Of a stretch of 64,000 nucleotides of DNA, positions 29,301 to 39,000 are shown in pieces. Source of the stretch: Anoplopoma fimbria (lineage: Eukaryota > Chordata > Actinopteri > Perciformes > Anoplopomatidae). The stretch spans positions 11,124,219 to 11,188,218 of the forward strand of contig NC_072472.1 of the NCBI RefSeq assembly GCF_027596085.1. The letters run 5' to 3'. The position numbers and the translations under genes were made by a program. The notes under the pieces were generated by a model, which was not told the origin of the DNA, did not search any database, and was given only the letters and a program-made list of their open reading frames with translations. How positions within the stretch are numbered: the stretch's first letter is position 1; each line of letters starts with the position of its first letter.

Positions 29301-32300
29301 CCAGTAAGTCCCTTGGATTTTTTTTTTTTTTAATTTACATTTCATCCTTCAATAAAGTATACTAGACAAAGGTAAACTAGCAACACTTACACTGTGTTCC
29401 AAAATGCATACTTTTTCTTTTACTTCCAGTACATCCCACGGCTGCCCTAACAGTTGTGTACTGTTGCATGTAGTATTCATTAAATTGGTTCATATTACTT
29501 TGTCATAACATTGCACCTTGAACTTTGATCCTGTTGTTCATATCTATGCAACTTAGAGGATTGTGGGTCAGAATAGCTAAAAAAGCATGCAGGCTTGCAT
29601 ACTGCAAAATGCGACCAGATGCAGTTGGACATCCTGGTATTTTTTTGCGTACTGCATTTAACATACTATGTACTGGGACATACTACATTTTTTTCCCCGG
29701 TATATTGTACTAATTGTATGGTAGTATGAGTATTGGAATGCACACCTAATGCACAGCCCTATATTCCCCAAAACTGGGGAAAACCAGATGTTACTTTTTT
29801 AAATTAGTTTCAGCAGCTGCAGTTTAAATACCGATGGGCCAAAAACATGCTATAAGACCAGTAGCAGTCACTCACAACAGAAAAATAAGTCATGATGTAC
29901 ATTAGAGATTGAAAACTGATTCAAGCTTTTGTGCCTTTTCCCTAACTACAGGCTAATTTTGTGGCTACATGTGTTTTCTGGGACTTTACGTTAAATAGTA
30001 AGTTTTCCAACTTTGTCTATCAGAATTAAGTGAATGTAAACAAAGGAGGAAAATATCGTTAATCTGCGTCTTCTTCCGGCAGACGAATCAGGTGGTTGGA
30101 ATCCAAAAGGCTGTCATGTCCGAAACAGCACAGACAATGAGACAGTTTGTGGCTGCAACCATTTAACCAGTTTTGCCATATTGCTGGTGAGAAGATGATT
30201 TTTTGTTTATATATATTTTTTCATTTATTTTTAAGTTTGGTAAGCACTTTCCCCACTCTGCTGTAACTTGTCTTAATGATTCTTTTTCTTACAGGACCTC
30301 TCCAGACAGCCTCTAATCAGTCGTGAACAGGCCACCATCCTTACCTTTATCACTTATATTGGCTGTGGAATCTCTGCCATCTTCCTGTCCATCACCCTCC
30401 TCACCTACTTGGCATTTGGGTGAGTTTTAAGAGTCATATGATAAATTACACTCATCCAACATTATAAAAATAACCTTTAAAGTAGCATGTATGTGTTATT
30501 TTGATTCAACCACTAGGAGTTACAAAAGTAAAAAAAAAATAACTTGGTTGCTGGCCCTGTTTTATTAATGTTAATGTTTTTGTAATTAAATCTCATTTAG
30601 GGTTTGAATTGCCTTTGATTCTTGTTTAGTTATCAAAAAGTCTCAAATCAATAATTGATAGCCAAACACACATGATAAAGGGAACTGGTCTCGGCTCTGT
30701 TGGTAATAAAAACAGTACTAAAATATTATGAAAGGTATTTTTTATGTCTCATGTCAGATCACGTTGGTCTGTAAATAGATAGTTAGAGTTGCAGTAACAT
30801 TTTCAAATGTGAAAGATGCTATGTTGATTTCTGTGAACACAAAACAAACTACAATATATATATAATGGGAGTCCACAAATGGATCTGACTTGCAAGGAAA
30901 TATTAAGGAAACTAGAAAGAGGCAGTGCACTTTTTACAGTAGACACATTGTTTATTGAGAAAAGCACACTGATATGCTTTGTGTTGTCTAAACCGTTTGA
31001 ACACTGCAGGAAGTTGCGGAAGGACATTCCATCCAAAATCTTAATCCAGCTGTGCCTGGCTCTGCTGATGCTGAACTTGGTCTTCCTGGTGGACGCGTGG
31101 CTGGCGCTCTACCCCGGCGCTGTGGGCCTCTGCATCTCCACTGCCTGGTTCCTTCACTACTTCCTGCTGGTCACCTTCACCTGGATGGGACTTGAGGCTG
31201 TCCACATGTACCTGGCCCTCGTGAAAGTCTTCAACAGCCACATATCACGCTACATGCTGAAGTTCTCGCTGGTCGGCTGGGGCGTCCCGATGATTGTGGT
31301 CATTATTGTCATTGCGATTGACAAAGACAACTACGGTCTTGTCTCCTATGGGAAGTTTTCCGATGGCACTAGTGATGACTTGTGAGTTTTCTGTCAGACG
31401 CCGTTACAGTTACATGCACATGTTTCTACACAAAATTTAAAAAATACCAATCGTGTTTTGACATATGAAACAAAAAAATAACCCTTTCATTCTTTTCTAT
31501 CCATTTATTCTCCCACAGTTGCTGGCTGAAAAATGACATTGCTTTCTATGTATCAGTTGTGGCCTATTTCTGCCTCATCTTTCTTTTCAACCTCGCCATG
31601 TTCGTTGTGGTGTTGGTGCAACTGTGCCGGATAAAGAGGCAGAACCCTCACAATGCGCAGCACCGCACCACGCTGCAGGATGTGCGCAGTGTGGCGGGGA
31701 TAATGATCCTCCTGGGCCTCACTTGGGGCTTTGCCTTCTTCGCCTGGGGCCCCCTCAATCTGCCATTCATGTACCTCTTTGCCATCTTTAACTCCTTACA
31801 AGGTGAGTTGACTTATTTTCAGTCTTGTAGCAATCACCTTTCACACAAAATGTAAAGAAAAAGGAGACCAAAAAATTGAGTGGACACAAATTACCCAAAT
31901 ACAAATACTATCGAGGTGAATCATTCAAATTCTGTGATATTTAGCAACATAGAAAGCACCACAAAATTCATCCCTTTGATCATTTCAAAGATTGGACATC
32001 TCACACACCCCTAAAGAAAAAATGCAAAACTGCAAGTCCTTCAAGTTAAAGCTATAAAATGATTTAGGACAACAAACTTAAACAAACTGGTTGTGAAGTA
32101 TGCATGTAATATATATTAACATTCTGCTTCTGTCTTGTAGGTTTCTTCATATTTGTGTTCTACTGTGCGACAAAGGAAAATGTGAGGAAGCAGTGGAGGA
32201 CCTACCTGTGCTGTGGCAGAATGAGACTAGCAGAGAACTCAGGTTAGAGTTGTTCACTTTTCATTTCCTAACTCTACCATTTGGCTGGAAACCTTTACAT

Positions 32301-33176
32301 GTTTCACACTCAAGTAATCCTCTGTGTTTTTTAACTCCTTTGAAAATGGACATCTGTTTTTTCCAAGTAACATATTCAAGTGCATCAGATGCATGATGAT
32401 GGTAATTAATTACATGTCAGTGATTATGTTACGTTTCCCCTTTTAATCTTAATTTCCTTTCACAGAGTGGAGTCGGACTGCAACACAGAAGACTGCGAAG
32501 AAGTCATCGGTGACCAGAGTCACATCTCTTCATTCCTCACAGTCCAACAACAGCTCCTCGTCTTTCCTCGTCAGTGACTCCTCAGAGCAGATTAATGGCG
32601 TCGGTAAGTGAAGTCTGTCAGCGTGATTGTGGGAGTCACAGCCACCTGACTCTGAGATGTTTAGTCACTCAAATCAAACTAGATGACTGGACTACTGATT
32701 CATACACTCACATATAAGCTTTAGGTAAGTCTTTGTAGAAGGATTTACTCAACTATGTCAAAAACAGGTTTTATCTATTGCTGCAGATCTTTGACTGTGT
32801 TTTAACCTTGATATGACAAGTGTTCGGTCAGATGTGTGATGAGTGTTTACTTTATTAAAAACAAGAAAGTCCTATAATAATATTATATTAATGTGATTAC
32901 TTTACCACATAGGTATTATTAAAATGTGGATATTGCGGCGCTAAACATATAATAAAGAAGTGAAATTTAATGTATTTTTTAACCAACTTTTGTGTTAACA
33001 GTTGTACAGGTGTACATTATGCTATTTACAGGAAGAAAAAAATTGAAATAATGCAATAGCGCTGTGTTACAGGTAGCCCATTTGAAGACAGAGCCATCAC
33101 AGCAGATGAAGACCCCAGTATGGATGTGGTCCTCAACGAGATCAACAGCCAGTACAGAAACCAACAAGCGCCCTGA
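17397..33176 (+). CDS. adgrg2: Adhesion G protein-coupled receptor G2 (GPR64-like)
   Basis: Plasma-membrane receptor, self-cleaved at a GPS site and activated by a tethered agonist; mammalian ADGRG2 acts in epididymal fluid handling. Exons: 17397-17476, 18993-19066, 19772-19843, 20848-20915, 21019-22070, 22758-22794, 22878-22915, 22997-23127, 23213-23291, 23424-23476, 24841-24888, 24975-25042, 25132-25175, 25281-25320, 25717-25751, 25862-25989, 26099-26219, 26364-26557, 26643-26844, 27416-27572, 28891-29055, 29181-29303, 29952-29997, 30083-30186, 30295-30419, 31010-31381, 31519-31802, 32141-32242, 32466-32603, 33073-33176. Predicted product 1427 aa. Order: hydrophobic signal in exon 2, mucin-like Thr repeats (exon 5), Cys-rich segment, second Thr/Asn-rich mucin stretch (exon 18), GAIN domain, GPS with [13 protein letters not shown] cleavage near residue 1047, seven helices, Ser-rich tail. 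TM and tail segments such as [13 protein letters not shown] and RLAENS match ADGRG2. The first exon and short N-terminal exons are the least certain. Confidence 0.9.
17482..17516. repeat. (GGT)n microsatellite at the start of adgrg2 intron 1
   Basis: GGT/GTG trinucleotide run beginning six bases after the donor of the first coding exon. Expansion could affect use of that donor. Confidence 0.85.
17795..17870 (-). mobile_element. LINE (L2-like) 3' tail fragment
   Basis: Contains the TTACA-repeat tail followed by TTAGCAGACGCTTTTATCC and AAAGCGACTTACA, the same 3' end seen at 34927, 38507 and (opposite strand) 53212. Those copies carry reverse-transcriptase-derived frames, so this is the same LINE family. 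The extent to the right is unclear and may reach about 18060. Confidence 0.75.
18455..18505. repeat. Dispersed teleost repeat fragment
   Basis: Contains AGATAAGATAATCCTTTATT followed by AGTCCCGCAGCGGGGAAATT, a phrase found very widely in fish genomes at the end of interspersed elements. Class not determined. Confidence 0.6.
21191..21445 (+). repeat. 39-bp coding tandem repeat in adgrg2 exon 5
   Basis: Six to seven units with starts at 21191, 21230, 21269, 21308, 21347 and 21386, exactly 39 bp apart, then a unit lengthened by one codon. Each encodes 13 residues of the type [13 protein letters not shown], with Gly replaced by Asn in later units. Rich in Thr and N-x-T sites, so probably a heavily O- and N-glycosylated stalk. 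Confidence 0.95.
21541..21975 (+). repeat. 90-bp coding tandem repeat in adgrg2 exon 5
   Basis: The marker AAAGCAGCAC recurs at 21581, 21671, 21761 and 21851 with exact 90-bp spacing, and again about 84 bp later. Each unit encodes 30 residues around [20 protein letters not shown]. The array follows the 39-bp array in the same open exon without breaking the frame. Confidence 0.95.
23690..23850. repeat. Dispersed teleost repeat fragment in an adgrg2 intron
   Basis: Begins TTAAAGAAATAGTTCAACA and contains TAGCCTAGCTCAGTATGAAG. Related wording occurs at 9960-10110 and 57340-57475. Part of a common teleost interspersed repeat; class not determined. Confidence 0.45.
24060..24285 (+). mobile_element. 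tRNA-derived SINE-like element
   Basis: The left part has a degenerate tRNA-like head (GTGGGTAGAGTGGTCG, then AACCAGAAGGTCCACAG). It is followed by the body phrase GAGCAAGACATTGGACCTCA common to many teleost SINEs, and ends near an AAATAAA tail. It sits in the intron between exons ending at 23476 and starting at 24841. Confidence 0.55.
24296..24792. repeat. Dispersed teleost repeat
   Basis: Runs from CTACGGCTCCTCATAATGCC to a right end GACGTCACAGGGACTAGGTC then TATTTTATACAGTCTACAG. The same kind of end (tatacagtctac, gacgtcac) appears at 37255 and 55235. This is a common intronic repeat in fish; I cannot classify it. Confidence 0.5.
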
Positions 33177-34193
33177 TCCAAAAAGAAAGGAAAGAACAGT
33201 CTGTTTAATGGGAGGAAAATGGAGTAGAAGAGCTGCTGGGTTCTTTGTGGTAATCATATACAGGTGCTCTTTGGATCTTTCACATGTCCAGGGCTTTATT
33301 AATCTTTATAAGGGCTCACTGCATGAGTGGAATTATTCAATGTCTCAAAGAAATATTTATTGCAAGTCTTCTTTATAAAAGTTATGTTATATTAAGTCAT
33401 AAAAGGTCATTGTCAGCAGTACCTTGCGCACCTTTATGAGCAGAGACATCTATGAAATATCCCCTCAGGATTAATAATAAAAAAAGAGTATTTAATATAA
33501 AATTATTGAAGGTTAAGGTAAATGTGTTGTCGAGATGTACATGCAGGCATGTACAGAAAAAAATTATGGACCATAGTATAGTCGTAGATATAGTCACATT
33601 GTATCCTACAAGGTGATATGTTTTAATGCGTATTTCATTTTAAATACATTTTGCCATGAAGAATGAAAGCATTTTTATTTTACACAAACTCTACAGTGTG
33701 CCTTGGATTAGTTGTTTGAAGGGAACTTGCAATTAATACTTTTTTGAGACATAAGAGTATTCCACCCTTGCAATGAGCCCTTTTAAAGGCTCTTATTTTG
33801 ATATACTTGTATATAATGTTAATATAGAGTAATTTATGTCCCGTCTGCATGTCACATGTATTTTAGGACTTGTAATGGGCAATGGAAATCCAACATTATA
33901 CATGGCACTTGATTTTTACTCACTTTCCTATATTCATACGTAATTGTATTTGCACAAGGAACCTGAACCTTTATTTATTTTAACATTGATGTTATCAATA
34001 TAAGGAATCATATTCTAATGGTATGTTGCATACTTTACACAGATATTTAACCATGGTCAACAAGTCAATATCAGAACAAGCCAACAGACGTTTACCAGTT
34101 CTGACTGTTAAATTACCTTTTTTGTAATTGTCAAATAAAAATAATTATTTTCACATTCATCACAATTTATCAGAGCAAAAGACTAGCGATTGT

Positions 34194-34259
34194 TACACCC
34201 TGAAAAGGGGAGAAATCAATAAAGGTTACACCCTGAAAAGGGGAGAAATCAATAAAGGT
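34194..34259. repeat. 33-bp tandem duplication
   Basis: The unit GTTACACCCTGAAAAGGGG plus GAAATCAATAAAG occurs twice in direct succession with no mismatch. It is outside any recognised exon. Confidence 0.9.
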
Positions 34260-34926
34260 GCTCGGACACGATGCTTTCTCTGTGGCAGCTTCATTGAGAA
34301 TGAGGCATCGTGGCCGTGAGCTCCCCCTTCCGGCCGCTGCAGGCATGACTAATCAACCCCCAGTGTCCTCTCTCAAAAAGGCTCAACAAGTCGATCATAG
34401 ATTAACTACTAAATTTACCCTGTTAACCTTTTTAACATTTTCTAATAAAAATCAATCTATCACACGATCAGTCTGTCCCCAGGCTGAGGTTACAGTGTTA
34501 CCATTATTTTCAACTGAGGTTGGCAGTGATTAAGATATTATTTTTTGTACTGTTGTTGTGGTAAAGTGAAGACTTACATACAAGCTGAAAAAAGGAATTG
34601 TGGCAAGTTTATAGTTACATTTTTGGGTGAAAGCATTGGATCAAGATTGCCATCACTTGAAGGATGCAACTAGCGAGGCTTAAAAATGAATCAAGGCACA
34701 TGGGTCTGGTAAGGTAGCATGAAGCAGTAAGTTTGACCGATACATTTCTATCACATTCACTACTTAAATCCTTAAGGCGATATATAATCTTCTTAATTGT
34801 CTGCCCCATACAGTATATGCACATTAAATTACATTGGTCTATCACACGTCATGAGCTCATAACTCCAGAGTAAATAACCCTTAAAAAACCAAAGGAAAAG
34901 GAGAGAGCACACGCCTGCTGTGAGAT

Positions 34927-35589
34927 TACATTACATTACAGTCATTTTATCCAAAGCGACTTACAGGAAGTGTATTCAACATAGGTATTCAAGAGAACTA
35001 CTAGTCACCAGAAGTCATAAGTGCATCTCCTTTCTTAAACAAGCATCTTAAAGCATAAACCAGAGCAAAAGTACAGTGCAGAGGCACTTTCACTGCCCTG
35101 TAGGCTAGCACCAGAGTCTTAAACTGGATGCGAGCTCTTACAGGGAGCCAGTGTACAGAACGGAGAAGGGAAGTTGTGTGGGAGAACTTGGGGCGATTGA
35201 ACACCAGACGTGCTGCAGCTTTCTGGACGAGCTCCAGAGGTCTGATGGCCGACGCCGGGGCTCCGGCAAGTAGTGAGTTGCAGTAGTCCAGGCGGGAGAT
35301 GACCAGAGCCTGGATGAGCACCTGCGCCGTCTCCTCAGTGAGGAAGGGGCGAATCCTCCTGATGTTGTAGAGGAGGAATCTGCAGGAGCGTGTGACCGAT
35401 GCAATGTTTGCTGAGAACGACAGTTGGTCGTCCAGGGTCACACCCAGATTCCTCACAGTCCGAGTTGGCGTCACCACGGCATCATCAATGGTGATGGACA
35501 GGTCTCGGTGCGGGCAACCCTTCCCCGGGAGGAACAGTAGCTCGGTTTTGTCCAGGTTGAGCTTCAGGTGGTGTGTCGCCATCCCCTTC
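34927..35589 (-). mobile_element. 5'-truncated L2-like LINE with 5-bp target duplication
   Basis: Minus-strand conceptual product begins with a reverse-transcriptase C-terminal region: [57 protein letters not shown]. It ends in the conserved 3' tail. Compared with 38507-39356 it lacks an internal block after the LAYRAVK motif. GAGAT flanks it at 34922-34926 and 35590-35594. The paralogous position near 45018-45030 has a single GAGAT and no element. Confidence 0.88.
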
Positions 35590-35819
35590 GAGATGAGCTA
35601 CACCACATTATCAGTGTATTAAATCACTGTTTAAACATCTAACAGTTCCTTTAGAGTACATGCAAATGTATTCCAAATCGACTAAAACAAACAAAATACA
35701 ACTGAAAAGTTGTAGTCAGCACACAACGGTAAAACCCAACTAAATTACATATTTTGAATAATTGTGTTTTATACAAGAAAACTAAATAGATAATAACTAG
35801 ATAACAAATACATGTTAAG

Positions 35820-35841
35820 CACACACACACACACACACACA
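35820..35841. repeat. (AC)n microsatellite
   Basis: AC dinucleotide run in the 3' flank of sms A; absent from the matching flank of sms B. Confidence 0.9.
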
Positions 35842-36065
35842 GAAATTCCAGTTTTTGGGGTCTCAAGCAGAGAAATGAGGAGGTCTTCACTTTTTCCATA
35901 CAGAGTAGAAAAACCATCTGACACAATAGAATTAAGAATTGCACTTAACAGAATATGACAGCACTGTAAATGTATCTGCATTCTATAGTGCCCTTTTCCT
36001 GTTCAAACTTAATTCAGTCAATGTGGTTTGTTTTGCTTCATAACAACATTAGCATATACAAAACC

Positions 36066-39000
36066 TTAGAAGTGATAAAAAGGATACTGTTCCAAGTAGG
36101 AGGGTACAAACGCCACTTCTTTGGAGAACCCGACGGGACACGAGAGCTTTTCCAGTTCTTCTTCGTACAGACTCAGTGACTCAGTCGATGGGGAAGCCTG
36201 TTGACAAGCAGCAGGGAAACAAATGTCAGTTGATATTATATTTAACTGAGCCACAATGAAATTAAAAAGAACTCCCTTCATTAGCTTGTTTCCCTTAAAT
36301 AATCTAATTTGAAACTACGTTTTATATTTAACTATCAACTATTAAGCTTAAAATTCAGAACCCTTTAATTCCTCCCATTATAACACTGCCATTCTCTCCC
36401 TGACTGATACCCAACTGGTATAACTGTGATGCGTTCCCTCCTTAAAGTATTTCCTGCCCAGACAAATACGTCAAATAGAGGATGCAAACATTTTCACAGT
36501 TTCACTGGTGCTTTAAAGATTGGTTCTCAATAAAAACAGTTTAGAAGTGATTGGAGCATCAAAAGTTTACTGACAGTTTGCACTAAACATACTCAGCAGT
36601 TACTAGAAAAGGGTAAGACTCACCTGTGTAAGATATTTCCCAGAGGGACGCAGGACCTTTATTGACATATTTAAAGTCAGAAGCAGGAACTCCCATATAG
36701 AGTCTACGGAAAGCAGTTAGGTACAGACAATTTGAACAATGACTTCTCTATTCTGCATTTATGTAATATCACAGAGTATATACTGTTTATATAAAAATAT
36801 ACAATGTAAAAAAATACAGAAACCTTCTTCTGGCTTCCTGGATGATGGGATTGCAGTCAGTTCATTAATTACGTAATCAAACATCTTTCCTTCCTGGACG
36901 TACTTCTTTAGCCCAGGGACACAGTCCCCAATCAGTATCTGAAACACACAACTATACGCTCAGGTTTTTTTCAATTGGAAAATCGTTTTAAATGTATAAT
37001 TATAATTATATATAATAATTAGCATTGTTAACAGCGACTAATGTGTCTTCAGTCAGTTATTTTGAGCAACAGATAGTTTTGGAGGTGCCCCTCCACCTGA
37101 AGCATGTACCAGGAAGCAAGTTTAATGGGTTAGTCAGCTATTACTGGGCTCAACTCTGAGTCATCATTCCTACAGAACCCTGATCGGGACAAAAGTTTAC
37201 ATTAAATTGACTATTAATAAAGATCAATAGATATTTTTACAAGTAGGTTGGTGGAACCATAGACTGTACATAAGAAATGGACTCGTCGTCACGTCATCCA
37301 TTGTTTTGTGGTTTTGTGGTTTCGAAGCCTCAAGTTCGGCATTTTGGCCATCGCCATTTTGGATTTTGGCCATCTCCATATTGTTTTTTTTGCAACCAGT
37401 GAACAGAAGTTATCATATTTGGACTGCAGAGGAGTAATGCAGTAGTAGAGATGCCGTATACGGCTTTGGTAGCGGCCTGTCAATCACATGGTAGCCATGC
37501 CCTAAAGCCTACTTCACTTTATGGTCTATTTTACTCTAAATGGGACCTTAAAATACTAAATGGAAATCATGCTGTATTTAAGACTTGGAACTAGCGATTG
37601 AGATCATGAACTCATGGTTACAATGTTTACTAATGCAATAAATCAAGTGAGAGTAGGGTCATTTCCTCATAGACTTCCATTCAATCAGACTTCTTTTTGC
37701 AAGAGGAGTCGCACAATGATGGACATTAGAGAGAATGCAAGTTTAAGACACTTTGCAATGGCTTCACTTTTCAGAACAGGAGGTTTCTGCGTGGGTAGAG
37801 ATATCTTGCTGTTTCATGCTTTCCTTTGAGTCCACCCTGGATTTAAAACAAATATTTGAACAAACTTGGGGATAGCTAAAAAAAACAATATATCCATCAT
37901 TGCGTTTGGAGCTGCATTTCAATTGCTCAAAGATTCTTCATTCCTGAGAGGGCTCCTGAAAGTGTTGATGCTTTTTACACTCTTTCTCCATCACTGCAGC
38001 TCAGAATAACATGAGGTGATAATTGGAAAGTAAAATTATTGGAAAATAATCCTCACAATTAATGAGCTACGATAATAAATGCAAAGTTTGTTAAAATATA
38101 GCTTATCCGGCATAACCTCGCTCAGATTGGAGAGTTGGATTGGAGATGGTCACTGGTTTTTTTCATATTGTGGATGCACACGAGGATGCACATGCATGTA
38201 TGATGCTTTACACAGTTCAACCAATATTTTCACACTGATTAACAGGTTTCATGATCTGCTGTCTATTCACAATTTTTAATAGAGAGAGCCCAAAAAAACA
38301 CTGATCAACAGGTGGTGATAACTGGCCAAGATATGCTGCAATGCTCAGGGAAAGACGACTGCAAGCCGGTAAAGATCTAAAGAATGCTGGATTTAAATAA
38401 CAGAATCTGTTTTGTAAAATGTTAAATGAAGACAATGAAATTAACTTAACAGATTTGTTAGAACCTGTTTGTTCACGAGAAAAACCCAAAGGTTATTCAG
38501 GTGAACATTACATTACATTACATTACAGTCATTTAGCAGACGCTTTTATCCAAAGCGACTTACAGGAAGTGTATTCAACATAGGTATTCAAGAGAACTAC
38601 TAGTCACCAGAAGTCACAAGTGCATCTCCTTTCTTAAACAAGCATCTCAAAGCATAAGCCAGAGCAAAAGTATAGTGCAGAGGCAGATTACTACGAAAAC
38701 AATAATTGCAACAGACTAATCCGAATATAGTAAGTGCTACAAACTACTACGAATAGGATAAGTGCAGTAAACAAATACAAATTCAATAAGTGCAGCGAAC
38801 TGATACGAATACAGTAAGTGCAGCAACTAATACGAGTGCAATAAGTGCTACGAGGAAGGCTCCGGGTAGTACTTCCTGAAGAGGTGAGTTTTCAGCCTGC
38901 GCCTAAAGATGGGCAGCGACTCTGCTGTCCTGACGTCAGTGGGGAGTTCATTCCACCACTGAGGGGCCAGGACAGAAAAAAGCTGTGACCGGGTGGATCG

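Larger units (their letters stand above)
33177..36065. other. Convergent intergenic region between adgrg2 and sms A
   Basis: Contains the presumed adgrg2 3' UTR (a candidate AATAAA near 34134), a 33-bp tandem duplication (34194-34259), an L2-like LINE (34927-35589) and sms A 3'-flanking DNA. Parts of the flank (34835-34926, 35590-35720, 35840-35960) are similar to the sms B flank at 44930-45170 and 45590-45690. Confidence 0.6.
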
